Below are positions 1 through 12,138 of a DNA stretch of 64,000 nucleotides, one piece after another. How positions within the stretch are numbered: the stretch's first letter is position 1; each line of letters opens with the position of its first letter. Location of the stretch: contig NW_027096041.1 in NCBI RefSeq assembly GCF_040115645.1, positions 248,001 to 312,000 on the forward strand, read 5' to 3'. Source of the DNA: Euwallacea fornicatus (taxonomy: Eukaryota > Arthropoda > Insecta > Coleoptera > Curculionidae). Under the pieces are notes generated by a model. That model made no database searches, was not told where the DNA came from, and saw only the letters and a program-made list of their open reading frames with translations. Position numbers and translations under genes: made by a program.

Positions 1-19
1 TTCAACAAGATGCAATCAT

Positions 20-35
20 GATGTGTTGTAACATC
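20..35. other. Imperfect hairpin region (p20-35)
   Basis: GATGTGTTGTAACATC contains two overlapping inverted repeats: GATGT with ACATC (5-base arms, 6-base loop) and TGTT with AACA (4-base arms, 2-base loop). T21 variants break the outer stem and G30 variants break the inner one, so subfamilies differ in which fold is possible. The stems are short and may be coincidental. Confidence 0.45.
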
Positions 36-128
36 TTCAAAATCTCGTCGATCTGATTAATTTGACACTTTGTTTAAGGAATTTGGTCCTCATTTGCCGA
101 ATTTATCGAGCTTCAAACTTTGAAAAGT

Positions 129-143
129 CACACAAGTTGTGTG
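129..143. other. Perfect 15-bp dyad, 'closed' form (p129-143)
   Basis: CACACAA-G-TTGTGTG has two perfect 7-base arms around a single central G. The same perfect form recurs in every P, Q, R, S, O, L, K and B monomer. In basal monomers A133 and A137 replace C133 and T137, which breaks two of the seven pairs. Z monomers have C133 only and break one pair. Short dyads are reported to be common in centromeric satellites lacking CENP-B boxes; a structural or protein-binding role here is inference. Confidence 0.8.
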
Positions 144-1584
144 TTTGAGCACATAAAGTACTATTTTTCTTGGAAGTTCAACAAGATGCAATCATGATGT
201 GTTGTAACATCTTCAAAATCTCGTCGATCTGATTAATTTGACACTTTGTTTAAGGAATTTGGTCCTCATTTGCCGAAGTTATCGAGCTTCAAATTTTGAA
301 AAGTCACACAAGTTGTGTGTTTGAGCACATAAAGTACTATTTTTCTGGGAAATTCAACAAGATGCAATCATGTTGTGCTGTAACATCTTCAAAATCTCGT
401 CGATCTGATTAATTTGACACTTTGTTTAAGGAATTTGGTCCTCATTTGCCGAAGTTATCGAGCTTCAAATTTTGAAAAGTCACACAAGTTGTGTGTTTGA
501 GCACATAAAGTACTATTTTTCTTGGAAGTTCAACAAGATGCAATCATGTTGTGTTGTAACATCTTCAAAATCTCGTCGATCTGATTAATTTGACACTTTG
601 TTTAAGGAATTTGGTCCTCATTTGCCGAATTTATCGAGCTTCAAACTTTGAAAAGTCACACAAGTTGTGTGTTTGAGCACATAAAGTACTATTTTTCTTG
701 GAAGTTCAACAAGATGCAATCATGTTGTGTTGTAACATCTTCAAAATCTCGTCGATCTGATTAATTTTACACTTTGTTTAAGGAATTTGGTCCTCATTTG
801 CCGAAGTTATCGAGCTTCAAAGTTTGAAAAGTCACAAATGATGTGTGTTTGAGCACATAAAGTACTATTTTTCTTGGAAGTTCAACAAGATGCAATCATG
901 ATGTGTTGTAACATCTCCAAAATCTCGTCGATCTGATTATATTGACACTTTGTTTAAGGAATTTGGTCATCATATGCCGAAGTTATCGAGCTTCAAAGTT
1001 TGAAAAGTCACAAAAGATGTGTGTTTGAGCACATATAGTACTATTTTTCTTGGAAGTTCAACAAGATGCAATAATGATGTGTTGTAACATCTTCAAAATC
1101 TCGTCGATCTGATTAATTTGACACTTTGTTTAAGGAATTTGGTCCTCATTTGCCGAAGTTATCGAGCTTCAAAGTTTGAAAAGTCACAAAAGATGTGTGT
1201 TTGAGCACATAAAGTACTATTTTTCTTGGAAGTTCAACAAGATGCAATCATGATGTGTTGTGACATCTTCAAAATCTCGTCGATCTGATTATATTGACAC
1301 TTTGTTTAAGGAATTTGGTCATCATATGCCGAAGTTATCGAGCTTCAAAGTTTGAAAAGTCACACAAGTTGTGTGTTTGAGCACATAAAGTACTATTTTT
1401 CTTGGAAGTTCAACAAGATGCAATCATGATGTGTTGTGACATCTTCAAAATCTCGTCGATCTGATTATATTGACACTTTGTTTAAGGAATTTGGTCATCA
1501 TATGCCGAAGTTATCGAGCTTCAAAGTTTGAAAAGTCACAAAAGATGTGTGTTTGAGCACATAAAGTACTATTTTTCTTGGAAG

Positions 1585-1760
1585 TTCAACAAGATGCAAT
1601 CATGATGTGTTGTAACATCTTCAAAATCTCGTCGATCTGATTAATTTGACACTTTGTTTAAGGAATTTGGTCCTCATTTGCCGAAGTTATCGAGCTTCAA
1701 AGTTTGAAAAGTCACAAAAGATGTGTGTTTGAGCACATAAAGTACTATTTTTCTTGGAAG
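1585..1760 (+). repeat. Representative basal monomer (type Y)
   Basis: This copy carries the commonest base at nearly every variable position and serves as the reference for numbering. It holds 60 G+C in 176 bases. Landmarks in order: a CAACAAG run (p3-9) where slippage deletions occur; a short hairpin-forming stretch at p20-35; CpG sites at p46-47, p49-50, p98-99 and p107-108; a GATC at p50-53; the variable block p89-97; an AGCT at p109-112; the dyad region p129-143; an AGTACT site at p157-162; and a T5 run at p164-168. Its reading frames are closed by stops and, because 176 is not a multiple of three, the frame shifts at every repeat. It has no coding potential. Confidence 0.97.
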
Positions 1761-4752
1761 TTCAACAAGATGCAATCATGTTGTGTTGTAACATCTTCAA
1801 AATCTCGTCGATCTGATTAATTTTACACTTTGTTTAAGGAATTTGGTCCTCATTTGCCGAAGTTATCGAGCTTCAAAGTTTGAAAAGTCACACAAGATGT
1901 GTGTTTGAGCACATAAAGTACTATTTTTCTTGGAAGTTCAACAAGATGCAATCATGATGTGTTGTAACATCTCCAAAATCTCGTCGATCTGATTATATTG
2001 ACACTTTGGTTAAGGAATTTGGTCATCATATGCCGAAGTTATCGAGCTTCAAAGTTTGAAAAGTCACAAAAGATGTGTGTTTGAGCACATATAGTACTAT
2101 TTTTCTTGGAAGTTCAACAAGATGCAATCATGATGTGTTGTAACATCTTCAAAATCTCGTCGATCTGATTAATTTGACACTTTGTTTAAGGAATTTGGTC
2201 CTCATTTGCCGAAGTTATCGAGCTTCAAAGTTTGAAAAGTCACAAAAGATGTGTGTTTGAGCACATAAAGTACTATTTTTCTTGGAAGTTCAACAAGATG
2301 CAATCATGATGTGTTGTAACATCTTCAAAATCTCGTCGATCTGATTAATTTGACACTTTGTTTAAGGAATTTGGTCCACATTTTCCGAAGTTATCGAGCT
2401 TCAAAGTTTGAAAAGTCACAAAAGATGTGTGTTTGAGCACATAAAGTACTATTTTTCTCTGAAGTTCAACAAGATGCAATCATGATGTGTTGTAACATCT
2501 TCAAAATCTCGTCGATCTGATTAATTTGACACTTTGTTTAAGGAATTTGGTCCTCATTTGCCGACGTTATCGAGCTTCAAATTTTGAAAAGTCACACAAG
2601 TTGTGTGTTTGAGCACATAAAGTACTATTTTTCTTGGAAATTCAACAAGATGCAATCATGATGTGTTGTGACATCTTAAAAATCTCGTCGATCTGATTAT
2701 ATTGACACTTTGTTTAAGGAATTTGGTCATCATATGCCGAAGTTATCGAGCTTCAAATTTTGAAAAGTCACACAAGTTGTGTGTTTGAGCACATAAAGTA
2801 CTATTTTTCTTGGAAGTTCAACAAGATGCAATCATGATGTGTTGTGACATCTTCAAAATCTCGTCGATCTGATTATATTGACACTTTGTTTAAGGAATTT
2901 GGTCATCATATGCCGAAGTTATCGAGCTTCAAAGTTTGAAAAGTCACAAAAGATGTGTGTTTGAGCACATAAAGTACTATTTTTCTTGGAAGTTCAACAA
3001 GATGCAATCATGATGTGTTGTAACATCTTCAAAATCTCGTCGATATGATTAATTTGACACTTTGTTTAAGGAATTTGGTCCTCATTTGCCGAAGTTATCG
3101 AGCTTCAAAGTTTGAAAAGTCACAAAAGATGTGTGTTTGAGCACATAAAGTACTATTTTTCTTGGAAGTTCAACAAGATGCAATCATGATGTGTTGTAAC
3201 ATCTTCAAAATCTCGTCGATCTGATTAATTTGACACTTTGTTTAAGGAATTTGGTCATCATATGCTGAAGTTATCGAGCTTCAAAGTTTGAAAAGTCACA
3301 AAAGATGTGTGTTTGAGCACATAAAGTACTATTTTTCTTGGAAGTTCAACAAGATGCAATCATGATGTGTTGTAACATCTTCAAAATCTCGTCGATCTGA
3401 TTAATTTGACACTTTGTTTAAGGAATTTGGTCCTCATTTGCCGAAGTTATCGAGCTTCAAATTTTGAAAAGTCACACAAGTTGTGTGTTTGAGCACATAA
3501 AGTACTATTTTTCTGGGAAATTCAACAAGATGCAATCATGATGTGTTGTAACATCTTCAAAATCTCGTCGATCTGATTAATTTGACACTTTTTTTAAGGA
3601 ATTTGGTCCTCATTTGCCGAATTTATCGAGCTTCAAAGTTTAAAAAGTCACACAAGTTGTGTGTTTGAGCACATAAAGTACTATTTTTCTTGGAAGTTCA
3701 ACAAGATGCAATCATGATGTGTTGTAACATCTTCAAAATCTCGTCGATCTGATTAATTTGACACTTTGTTTAAGGAATTTGGTCCTCATTTGCCGAAGTT
3801 ATCGAGCTTCAAACTTTGAAAAGTCACACAAGTTGTGTGTTTGAGCACATAAAGTACTATTTTTCTTGACAGTTCAACAAGATGCAATCATGTTGTGTTG
3901 TAACATCTTCAAAATCTCGTCGATCTGATTAATTTTACACTTTGTTTAAGGAATTTGGTCCTCATATGCCGAAGTTATCGAGCTTCAAATTTTGAAAAGT
4001 CACACAAGTTGTGTGTTTGAGCACATAAAGTACTATTTTTCTTGGAAGTTCAACAAGATGCAATCATGATGTGTTGTGACATCTTCAAAATCTCGTCGAT
4101 CTGATTATATTGACACTTTGTTTAAGGAATTTGGTCATCATATGCCGAAGTTATCGAGCTTCAAAGTTTGAAAAGTCACAAAAGATGTGTGTTTGAGCAC
4201 ATAAAGTACTATTTTTCTTGGAAGTTCAACAAGATGCAATCATGATGTGTTGTAACATCTTCAAAATCTCGTCGATCTGATTAATTTGACACTTTGTTTA
4301 AGGAATTTGGTCCTCATTTGCCGAAGTTATCGAGCTTCAAAATTTGAAAAGTCACAAAAGATGTGTGTTTGAGCACATAAAGTACTATTTTTCTTGGAAG
4401 TTCAACAAGATGCAATCATGATGTGTTGTAACATCTTCAAAATCTCGTCGATCTGATTAATTTGACACTTTGTTTAAGGAATTTGGTCCACATTTTCCGA
4501 AGTTATCGAGCTTCAAAGTTTGAAAAGTCACAAAAGATGTGTGTTTGAGCACATAAAGTACTATTTTTCTTGGAAGTTCAACAAGATGCAATCATGATGT
4601 GTTGTAACATCTTCAAAATCTCGTCGATCTGATTAATTTGACACTTTTTTTAAGGAATTTGGTCCTCATTTGCCGAAGTTATCGAGCTTCAAATTTTGAA
4701 AAGTCACACAAGTTGTGTGTTTGAGCACATAAAGTACTATTTTTCTTGGAAG

Positions 4753-5808
4753 TTCAACAAGATGCAATCATGATGTGTTGTGACATCTTCAAAATCTCGT
4801 CGATCTGATTATATTGACACTTTGTTTAAGGAATTTGGTCATCATATGCCGAAGTTATCGAGCTTCAAAGTTTGAAAAGTCACAAAAGATGTGTGTTTGA
4901 GCACATAAAGTACTATTTTTCTTGGAAGTTCAACAAGATGCAATCATGATGTGTTGTAACATCTCCAAAATCTCGTCGATCTGATTATATTGACACTTTG
5001 TTTAAGGAATTTGGTCATCATATGTCGAAGTTATCGAGCTTCAAAGTTTGAAAAGTCACAAAAGATGTGTGTTTGAGCACATAAAGTACTATTTTTCTTG
5101 GAAGTTCAACAAGATGCAATCATGATGTGTTGTAACATCTTCAAAATCTCGTCGATCTGATTAATTTGACACTTTGTTTAAGGAATTTGGTCCTCATTTG
5201 CCGAAGTTATCGAGCTTCAAAGTTTGAAAAGTCACAAAAGATGTGTGTTTGAGCACATAAAGTACTATTTTTCTTGGAAGTTCAACAAGATGCAATCATG
5301 ATGTGTTGTAACATCTTCAAAATCTCGTCGATCTGATTAATTTGACACTTTGTTTAAGGAATTTGGTCCACATTTTCCGAAGTTATCGAGCTTCAAAGTT
5401 TGAAAAGTCACAAAAGATGTGTGTTTGAGCACATAAAGTACTATTTTTCTCTGAAGTTCAACAAGATGCAATCATGATGTGTTGTAACATCTTCAAAATC
5501 TCGTCGATCTGATTAATTTGACACTTTGTTTAAGGAATTTGGTCCTCATTTGCCGACGTTATCGAGCTTCAAATTTTGAAAAGTCACACAAGTTGTGTGT
5601 TTGAGCACATAAAGTACTATTTTTCTTGGAAATTCAACAAGATGCAATCATGATGTGTTGTGACATCTTAAAAATCTCGTCGATCTGATTATATTGACAC
5701 TTTGTTTAAGGACTTTGGTCATCATATGCCGAAGTTATCGAGCTTCAAATTTTGAAAAGTCACACAAGTTGTGTGTTTGAGCACATAAAGTACTATTTTT
5801 CTTGGAAG
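4753..5808 (+). repeat. Six-monomer higher-order unit X-J-Y-N-O-L, copy 1
   Basis: Six consecutive monomers (1,056 bp) in the order X, J (C37 and T97), Y, N (A90, T96), O (C101), L (A38). The same order occurs at 11083-12138, 12139-13194 (last monomer fused) and 20936-21991. A variant with a converted second monomer lies at 19880-20935. This is the clearest short higher-order unit in the window. L copies at 5633, 11963, 18120, 20760 and 21816 share the private base C81. Confidence 0.85.
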
Positions 5809-8269
5809 TTCAACAAGATGCAATCATGATGTGTTGTGACATCTTCAAAATCTCGTCGATCTGATTATATTGACACTTTGTTTAAGGAATTTGGTCATCA
5901 TATGCCGAAGTTATCGAGCTTCAAAGTTTGAAAAGTCACAAAAGATATGTGTTTGAGCACATAAAGTACTATTTTTCTTGGAAGTTCAACAAGATGCAAT
6001 CATGATGTGTTGTAACATCTTCAAAATCTCGTCGATCTGATTAATTTGACACTTTGTTTAAGGAATTTGGTCCTCATTTGCCGAAGTTATCGAGCTTCAA
6101 AGTTTGAAAAGTCACAAAAGATGTGTGTTTGAGCACATAAAGTACTATTTTTCTTGGAAGTTCAACAAGATGCAATCATGATGTGTTGTAACATCTTCAA
6201 AATCTCGTCGATCTGATTAATTTGACACTTTTTTTAAGGAATTTGGTCCTCATTTGCCGAAGTTATCGAGCTTCAAATTTTGAAAAGTCACACAAGTTGT
6301 GTGTTTGAGCACATAAAGTACTATTTTTCTTGGAAGTTCAACAAGATGCAATCATGATGTGTTGTGACATCTTCAAAATCTCGTCGATCTGATTATATTG
6401 ACACTTTGTTTAAGGAATTTGGTCATCATATGCCGAAGTTATCGAGCTTCAAAGTTTGAAAAGTCACAAAAGATGTGTGTTTGAGCACATAAAGTACTAT
6501 TTTTCTTGGAAGTTCAACAAGATGCAATCATGTTGTGTTGTAACATCTTCAAAATCTCGTCGATCTGATTAATTTTACACTTTGTTTAAGGAATTTGGTC
6601 CTCATTTGCCGAAGTTATCGAGCTTCAAAGTTTGAAAAGTCACACAAGATGTGTGTTTGAGCACATAAAGTACTATTTTTCTTGGAAGTTCAACAAGATG
6701 CAATCATGATGTGTTGTAACATCTCCAAAATCTCGTCGATCTGATTATATTGACACTTTGGTTAAGGAATTTGGTCATCATATGCCGAAGTTATCGAGCT
6801 TCAAAGTTTGAAAAGTCACAAAAGATGTGTGTTTGAGCACATATAGTACTATTTTTCTTGGAAGTTCAACAAGATGCAATCATGATGTGTTGTGACATCT
6901 TCAAAATCTCGTCGATCTGATTAATTTGACACTTTGTTTAAGGAATTTGGTCCTCATTTGCCGAAGTTATCGAGCTTCAAAGTTTGAAAAGTCACAAAAG
7001 ATGTGTGTTTGAGCACATAAAGTACTATTTTTCTTGGAAGTTCAACAAGATGCAATCATGATGTGTTGTAACATCTTCAAAATCTCGTCGATCTGATTAA
7101 TTTGACACTTTGTTTAAGGAATTTGGTCATCATATGCCGAAGTTATCGAGCTTCAAAGTTTGAAAAGTCACAAAAGATGTGTGTTTGAGCACATAAAGTA
7201 CTATTTTTCTCTGAAGTTCAACAAGATGCAATCATGATGTGTTGTAACATCTTCAAAATCTCGTCGATCTGATTAATTTGACACTTTGTTTAAGGAATTT
7301 GGTCCTCATTTGCCGAAGTTATCGAGCTTCAAAGTTTGAAAAGTCACAAAAGATGTGTGTTTGAGCACATAAAGTACTATTTTTCTTGGAAGTTCAAGAT
7401 GCAATCATGATGTGTTGTAACATCTTCAAAATCTCGTCGATCTGATTAATTTGACACTTTGTTTAAGGAATTTGGTCCTCATTTGCCGAATTTATCGAGC
7501 TTCAAACTTTGAAAAGTCACACAAGTTGTGTGTTTGAGCACATAAAGTACTATTTTTCTTGGAAGTTCAACAAGATGCAATCATGTTGTGCTGTAACATC
7601 TTCAAAATCTCGTCGATCTGATTAATTTGACACTTTGTTTAAGGAATTTGGTCCTCATTTGCCGAAATTATCGAGCTTCAAATTTTGAAAAGTCACACAA
7701 GTTGTGTGTTTGAGCACATAAAGTACTATTTTTCTTGGAAGTTCAACAAGATGCAATCATGTTGTGTTGTAACATCTTCAAAATCTCGTCGATCTGATTA
7801 ATTTGACACTTTGTTTAAGGAATTTGGTCCTCATTTGCCGAATTTATCGAGCTTCAAACTTTGAAAAGTCACACAAGTTGTGTGTTTGAGCACATAAAGT
7901 ACTATTTTTCTTGGAAGTTCAACAAGATGCAATCATGTTGTGTTGTAACATCTTCAAAATCTCGTCGATCTGATTAATTTTACACTTTGTTTAAGGAATT
8001 TGGTCCTCATTTGCCGAAGTTATCGAGCTTCAAAGTTTGAAAAGTCACACAAGATGTGTGTTTGAGCACATAAAGTACTATTTTTCTTGGAAGTTCAACA
8101 AGATGCAATCATGATGTGTTGTAACATCTCCAAAATCTCGTCGATCTGATTATATTGACACTTTGTTTAAGGAATTTGGTCATCATATGCCGAAGTTATC
8201 GAGCTTCAAAGTTTGAAAAGTCACAAAAGATGTGTGTTTGAGCACATATAGTACTATTTTTCTTGGAAG
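5809..8269 (+). repeat. 14-monomer block, copy 1 of a tandem duplication
   Basis: Order: X Y K X Z U' Y N-like Y P R S Z U, 2,461 bp (14 x 176 minus the 3-bp deletion in P at 7393). The first monomer carries a rare base, A139 at 5947, which reappears exactly 2,461 bp later at 8408. The P monomer at 7393-7565 is 173 bp long because CAACAAG is reduced to CAAG. Confidence 0.93.
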
Positions 8270-8445
8270 TTCAACAAGATGCAATCATGATGTGTTGTAA
8301 CATCTTCAAAATCTCGTCGATCTGATTATATTGACACTTTGTTTAAGGAATTTGGTCATCATATGCCGAAGTTATCGAGCTTCAAAGTTTGAAAAGTCAC
8401 AAAAGATATGTGTTTGAGCACATAAAGTACTATTTTTCTTGGAAG
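8270..8445 (+). repeat. Chimeric junction monomer of the 14-monomer duplication
   Basis: The 5' part has A30 and T37-C38 as in a basal monomer, while the 3' part has TA60-61, A89, A94 and the rare A139 as in the X monomer at 5809. The switch falls between p30 and p60 (about 8299-8329). This is what an unequal crossover within aligned monomers would leave. Confidence 0.7.
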
Positions 8446-10730
8446 TTCAACAAGATGCAATCATGATGTGTTGTAACATCTTCAAAATCTCGTCGATCTG
8501 ATTAATTTGACACTTTGTTTAAGGAATTTGGTCCTCATTTGCCGAAGTTATCGAGCTTCAAAGTTTGAAAAGTCACAAAAGATGTGTGTTTGAGCACATA
8601 AAGTACTATTTTTCTTGGAAGTTCAACAAGATGCAATCATGATGTGTTGTAACATCTTCAAAATCTCGTCGATCTGATTAATTTGACACTTTTTTTAAGG
8701 AATTTGGTCCTCATTTGCCGAAGTTATCGAGCTTCAAATTTTGAAAAGTCACACAAGTTGTGTGTTTGAGCACATAAAGTACTATTTTTCTTGGAAGTTC
8801 AACAAGATGCAATCATGATGTGTTGTGACATCTTCAAAATCTCGTCGATCTGATTATATTGACACTTTGTTTAAGGAATTTGGTCATCATATGCCGAAGT
8901 TATCGAGCTTCAAAGTTTGAAAAGTCACAAAAGATGTGTGTTTGAGCACATAAAGTACTATTTTTCTTGGAAGTTCAACAAGATGCAATCATGTTGTGTT
9001 GTAACATCTTCAAAATCTCGTCGATCTGATTAATTTTACACTTTGTTTAAGGAATTTGGTCCTCATTTGCCGAAGTTATCGAGCTTCAAAGTTTGAAAAG
9101 TCACACAAGATGTGTGTTTGAGCACATAAAGTACTATTTTTCTTGGAAGTTCAACAAGATGCAATCATGATGTGTTGTAACATCTCCAAAATCTCGTCGA
9201 TCTGATTATATTGACACTTTGGTTAAGGAATTTGGTCATCATATGCCGAAGTTATCGAGCTTCAAAGTTTGAAAAGTCACAAAAGATGTGTGTTTGAGCA
9301 CATATAGTACTATTTTTCTTGGAAGTTCAACAAGATGCAATCATGATGTGTTGTGACATCTTCAAAATCTCGTCGATCTGATTAATTTGACACTTTGTTT
9401 AAGGAATTTGGTCCTCATTTGCCGAAGTTATCGAGCTTCAAAGTTTGAAAAGTCACAAAAGATGTGTGTTTGAGCACATAAAGTACTATTTTTCTTGGAA
9501 GTTCAACAAGATGCAATCATGATGTGTTGTAACATCTTCAAAATCTCGTCGATCTGATTAATTTGACACTTTGTTTAAGGAATTTGGTCATCATATGCCG
9601 AAGTTATCGAGCTTCAAAGTTTGAAAAGTCACAAAAGATGTGTGTTTGAGCACATAAAGTACTATTTTTCTCTGAAGTTCAACAAGATGCAATCATGATG
9701 TGTTGTAACATCTTCAAAATCTCGTCGATCTGATTAATTTGACACTTTGTTTAAGGAATTTGGTCCTCATTTGCCGAAGTTATCGAGCTTCAAAGTTTGA
9801 AAAGTCACAAAAGATGTGTGTTTGAGCACATAAAGTACTATTTTTCTTGGAAGTTCAAGATGCAATCATGATGTGTTGTAACATCTTCAAAATCTCGTCG
9901 ATCTGATTAATTTGACACTTTGTTTAAGGAATTTGGTCCTCATTTGCCGAATTTATCGAGCTTCAAACTTTGAAAAGTCACACAAGTTGTGTGTTTGAGC
10001 ACATAAAGTACTATTTTTCTTGGAAGTTCAACAAGATGCAATCATGTTGTGCTGTAACATCTTCAAAATCTCGTCGATCTGATTAATTTGACACTTTGTT
10101 TAAGGAATTTGGTCCTCATTTGCCGAAATTATCGAGCTTCAAATTTTGAAAAGTCACACAAGTTGTGTGTTTGAGCACATAAAGTACTATTTTTCTTGGA
10201 AGTTCAACAAGATGCAATCATGTTGTGTTGTAACATCTTCAAAATCTCGTCGATCTGATTAATTTGACACTTTGTTTAAGGAATTTGGTCCTCATTTGCC
10301 GAATTTATCGAGCTTCAAACTTTGAAAAGTCACACAAGTTGTGTGTTTGAGCACATAAAGTACTATTTTTCTTGGAAGTTCAACAAGATGCAATCATGTT
10401 GTGTTGTAACATCTTCAAAATCTCGTCGATCTGATTAATTTTACACTTTGTTTAAGGAATTTGGTCCTCATTTGCCGAAGTTATCGAGCTTCAAAGTTTG
10501 AAAAGTCACACAAGATGTGTGTTTGAGCACATAAAGTACTATTTTTCTTGGAAGTTCAACAAGATGCAATCATGATGTGTTGTAACATCTCCAAAATCTC
10601 GTCGATCTGATTATATTGACACTTTGTTTAAGGAATTTGGTCATCATATGCCGAAGTTATCGAGCTTCAAAGTTTGAAAAGTCACAAAAGATGTGTGTTT
10701 GAGCACATATAGTACTATTTTTCTTGGAAG
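8270..10730 (+). repeat. 14-monomer block, copy 2 of a tandem duplication
   Basis: Repeats the order and rare bases of 5809-8269, including A139 at 8408, the 173-bp P monomer (9854-10026), the C26 monomer R with A102, and G73 in U'. The only difference I noticed is A30 in place of G30 in the first monomer, which is the junction monomer of the duplication. Near identity suggests a recent event, or possibly an assembly duplication. Confidence 0.93.
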
Positions 10731-12138
10731 TTCAACAAGATGCAATAATGATGTGTTGTAACATCTTCAAAATCTCGTCGATCTGATTAATTTGACACTT
10801 TGTTTAAGGAATTTGGTCCTCATTTGCCGAAGTTATCGAGCTTCAAAGTTTGAAAAGTCACAAAAGATGTGTGTTTGAGCACATAAAGTACTATTTTTCT
10901 TGGAAGTTCAACAAGATGCAATCATGATGTGTTGTAACATCTTCAAAATCTCGTCGATCTGATTAATTTGACACTTTTTTTAAGGAATTTGCTCCTCATT
11001 TGCCGAAGTTATCGAGCTTCAAATTTTGAAAAGTCACACAAGTTGTGTGTTTGAGCACATAAAGTACTATTTTTCTTGGAAGTTCAACAAGATGCAATCA
11101 TGATGTGTTGTGACATCTTCAAAATCTCGTCGATCTGATTATATTGACACTTTGTTTAAGGAATTTGGTCATCATATGCCGAAGTTATCGAGCTTCAAAG
11201 TTTCTAAAGTCACAAAAGATGTGTGTTTGAGCACATAAAGTACTATTTTTCTTGGAAGTTCAACAAGATGCAATCATGATGTGTTGTAACATCTCCAAAA
11301 TCTCGTCGATCTGATTATATTGACACTTTGTTTAAGGAATTTGGTCATCATATGTCGAAGTTATCGAGCTTCAAAGTTTGAAAAGTCACAAAAGATGTGT
11401 GTTTGAGCACATAAAGTACTATTTTTCTTGGAAGTTCAACAAGATGCAATCATGATGTGTTGTAACATCTTCAAAATCTCGTCGATCTGATTAATTTGAC
11501 ACTTTGTTTAAGGAATTTGGTCCTCATTTGCCGAAGTTATCGAGCTTCAAAGTTTGAAAAGTCACAAAAGATGTGTGTTTGAGCACATAAAGTACTATTT
11601 TTCTTGGAAGTTCAACAAGATGCAATCATGATGTGTTGTAACATCTTCAAAATCTCGTCGATCTGATTAATTTGACACTTTGTTTAAGGAATTTGGTCCA
11701 CATTTTCCGAAGTTATCGAGCTTCAAAGTTTGAAAAGTCACAAAAGATGTGTGTTTGAGCACATAAAGTACTATTTTTCTCTGAAGTTCAACAAGATGCA
11801 ATCATGATGTGTTGTAACATCTTCAAAATCTCGTCGATCTGATTAATTTGACACTTTGTTTAAGGAATTTGGTCCTCATTTGCCGACGTTATCGAGCTTC
11901 AAATTTTGAAAAGTCACACAAGTTGTGTGTTTGAGCACATAAAGTACTATTTTTCTTGGAAATTCAACAAGATGCAATCATGATGTGTTGTGACATCTTA
12001 AAAATCTCGTCGATCTGATTATATTGACACTTTGTTTAAGGACTTTGGTCATCATATGCCGAAGTTATCGAGCTTCAAATTTTGAAAAGTCACACAAGTT
12101 GTGTGTTTGAGCACATAAAGTACTATTTTTCTTGGAAG
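10731..12138 (+). repeat. Monomers V-K-X-J-Y-N-O-L
   Basis: Eight 176-bp monomers. V (A17) ends the P-R-S-Z-U-V run begun at 9854. K at 10907 has T72 and a private GCTCC change. X at 11083 has a private change in the normally invariant TGAAAAG. From 11083 the X-J-Y-N-O-L unit is complete, with C81 in the L monomer at 11963. Confidence 0.88.

Larger units (their letters stand above)
1..5808 (+). repeat. Left segment: 33 monomers of mixed subfamily order
   Basis: Order read by eye: P Q R S Z-like U V X-like X Y Z U' Y N O L X Y (X/Y hybrid) Q, then three unusual monomers from 3521, then X Y N K X J Y N O L. The opening run P-R-S-Z-U-V reappears at 7393, 9854, 15131 and 23576, but here it has an extra Q and lacks the 3-bp deletion in P. 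The final X-J-Y-N-O-L run (4753-5808) is the six-monomer unit that recurs at 11083, 12139 and 20936. The monomer at 705 has T135 opposite A137 in the dyad. No gene or unique sequence is present. Confidence 0.9.

Noticed and set aside
164..180. Heat-shock-element-like run TTCTTGGAAGTTC across the monomer junction
   Set aside because: The TTC and GAA units are spaced by 3 and 1 bases, not the 2 required for alternating nGAAn/nTTCn units. With no promoter or gene nearby it is probably coincidence.
3521..4048. Possible different repeat family at three unusual monomers
   Set aside because: They differ from their neighbours only by new combinations of the usual variable bases (T72 with T102, CTTGACAG end, T64 with A94 and C89) and keep the 176-bp register, so they are recombinant members of the same family.
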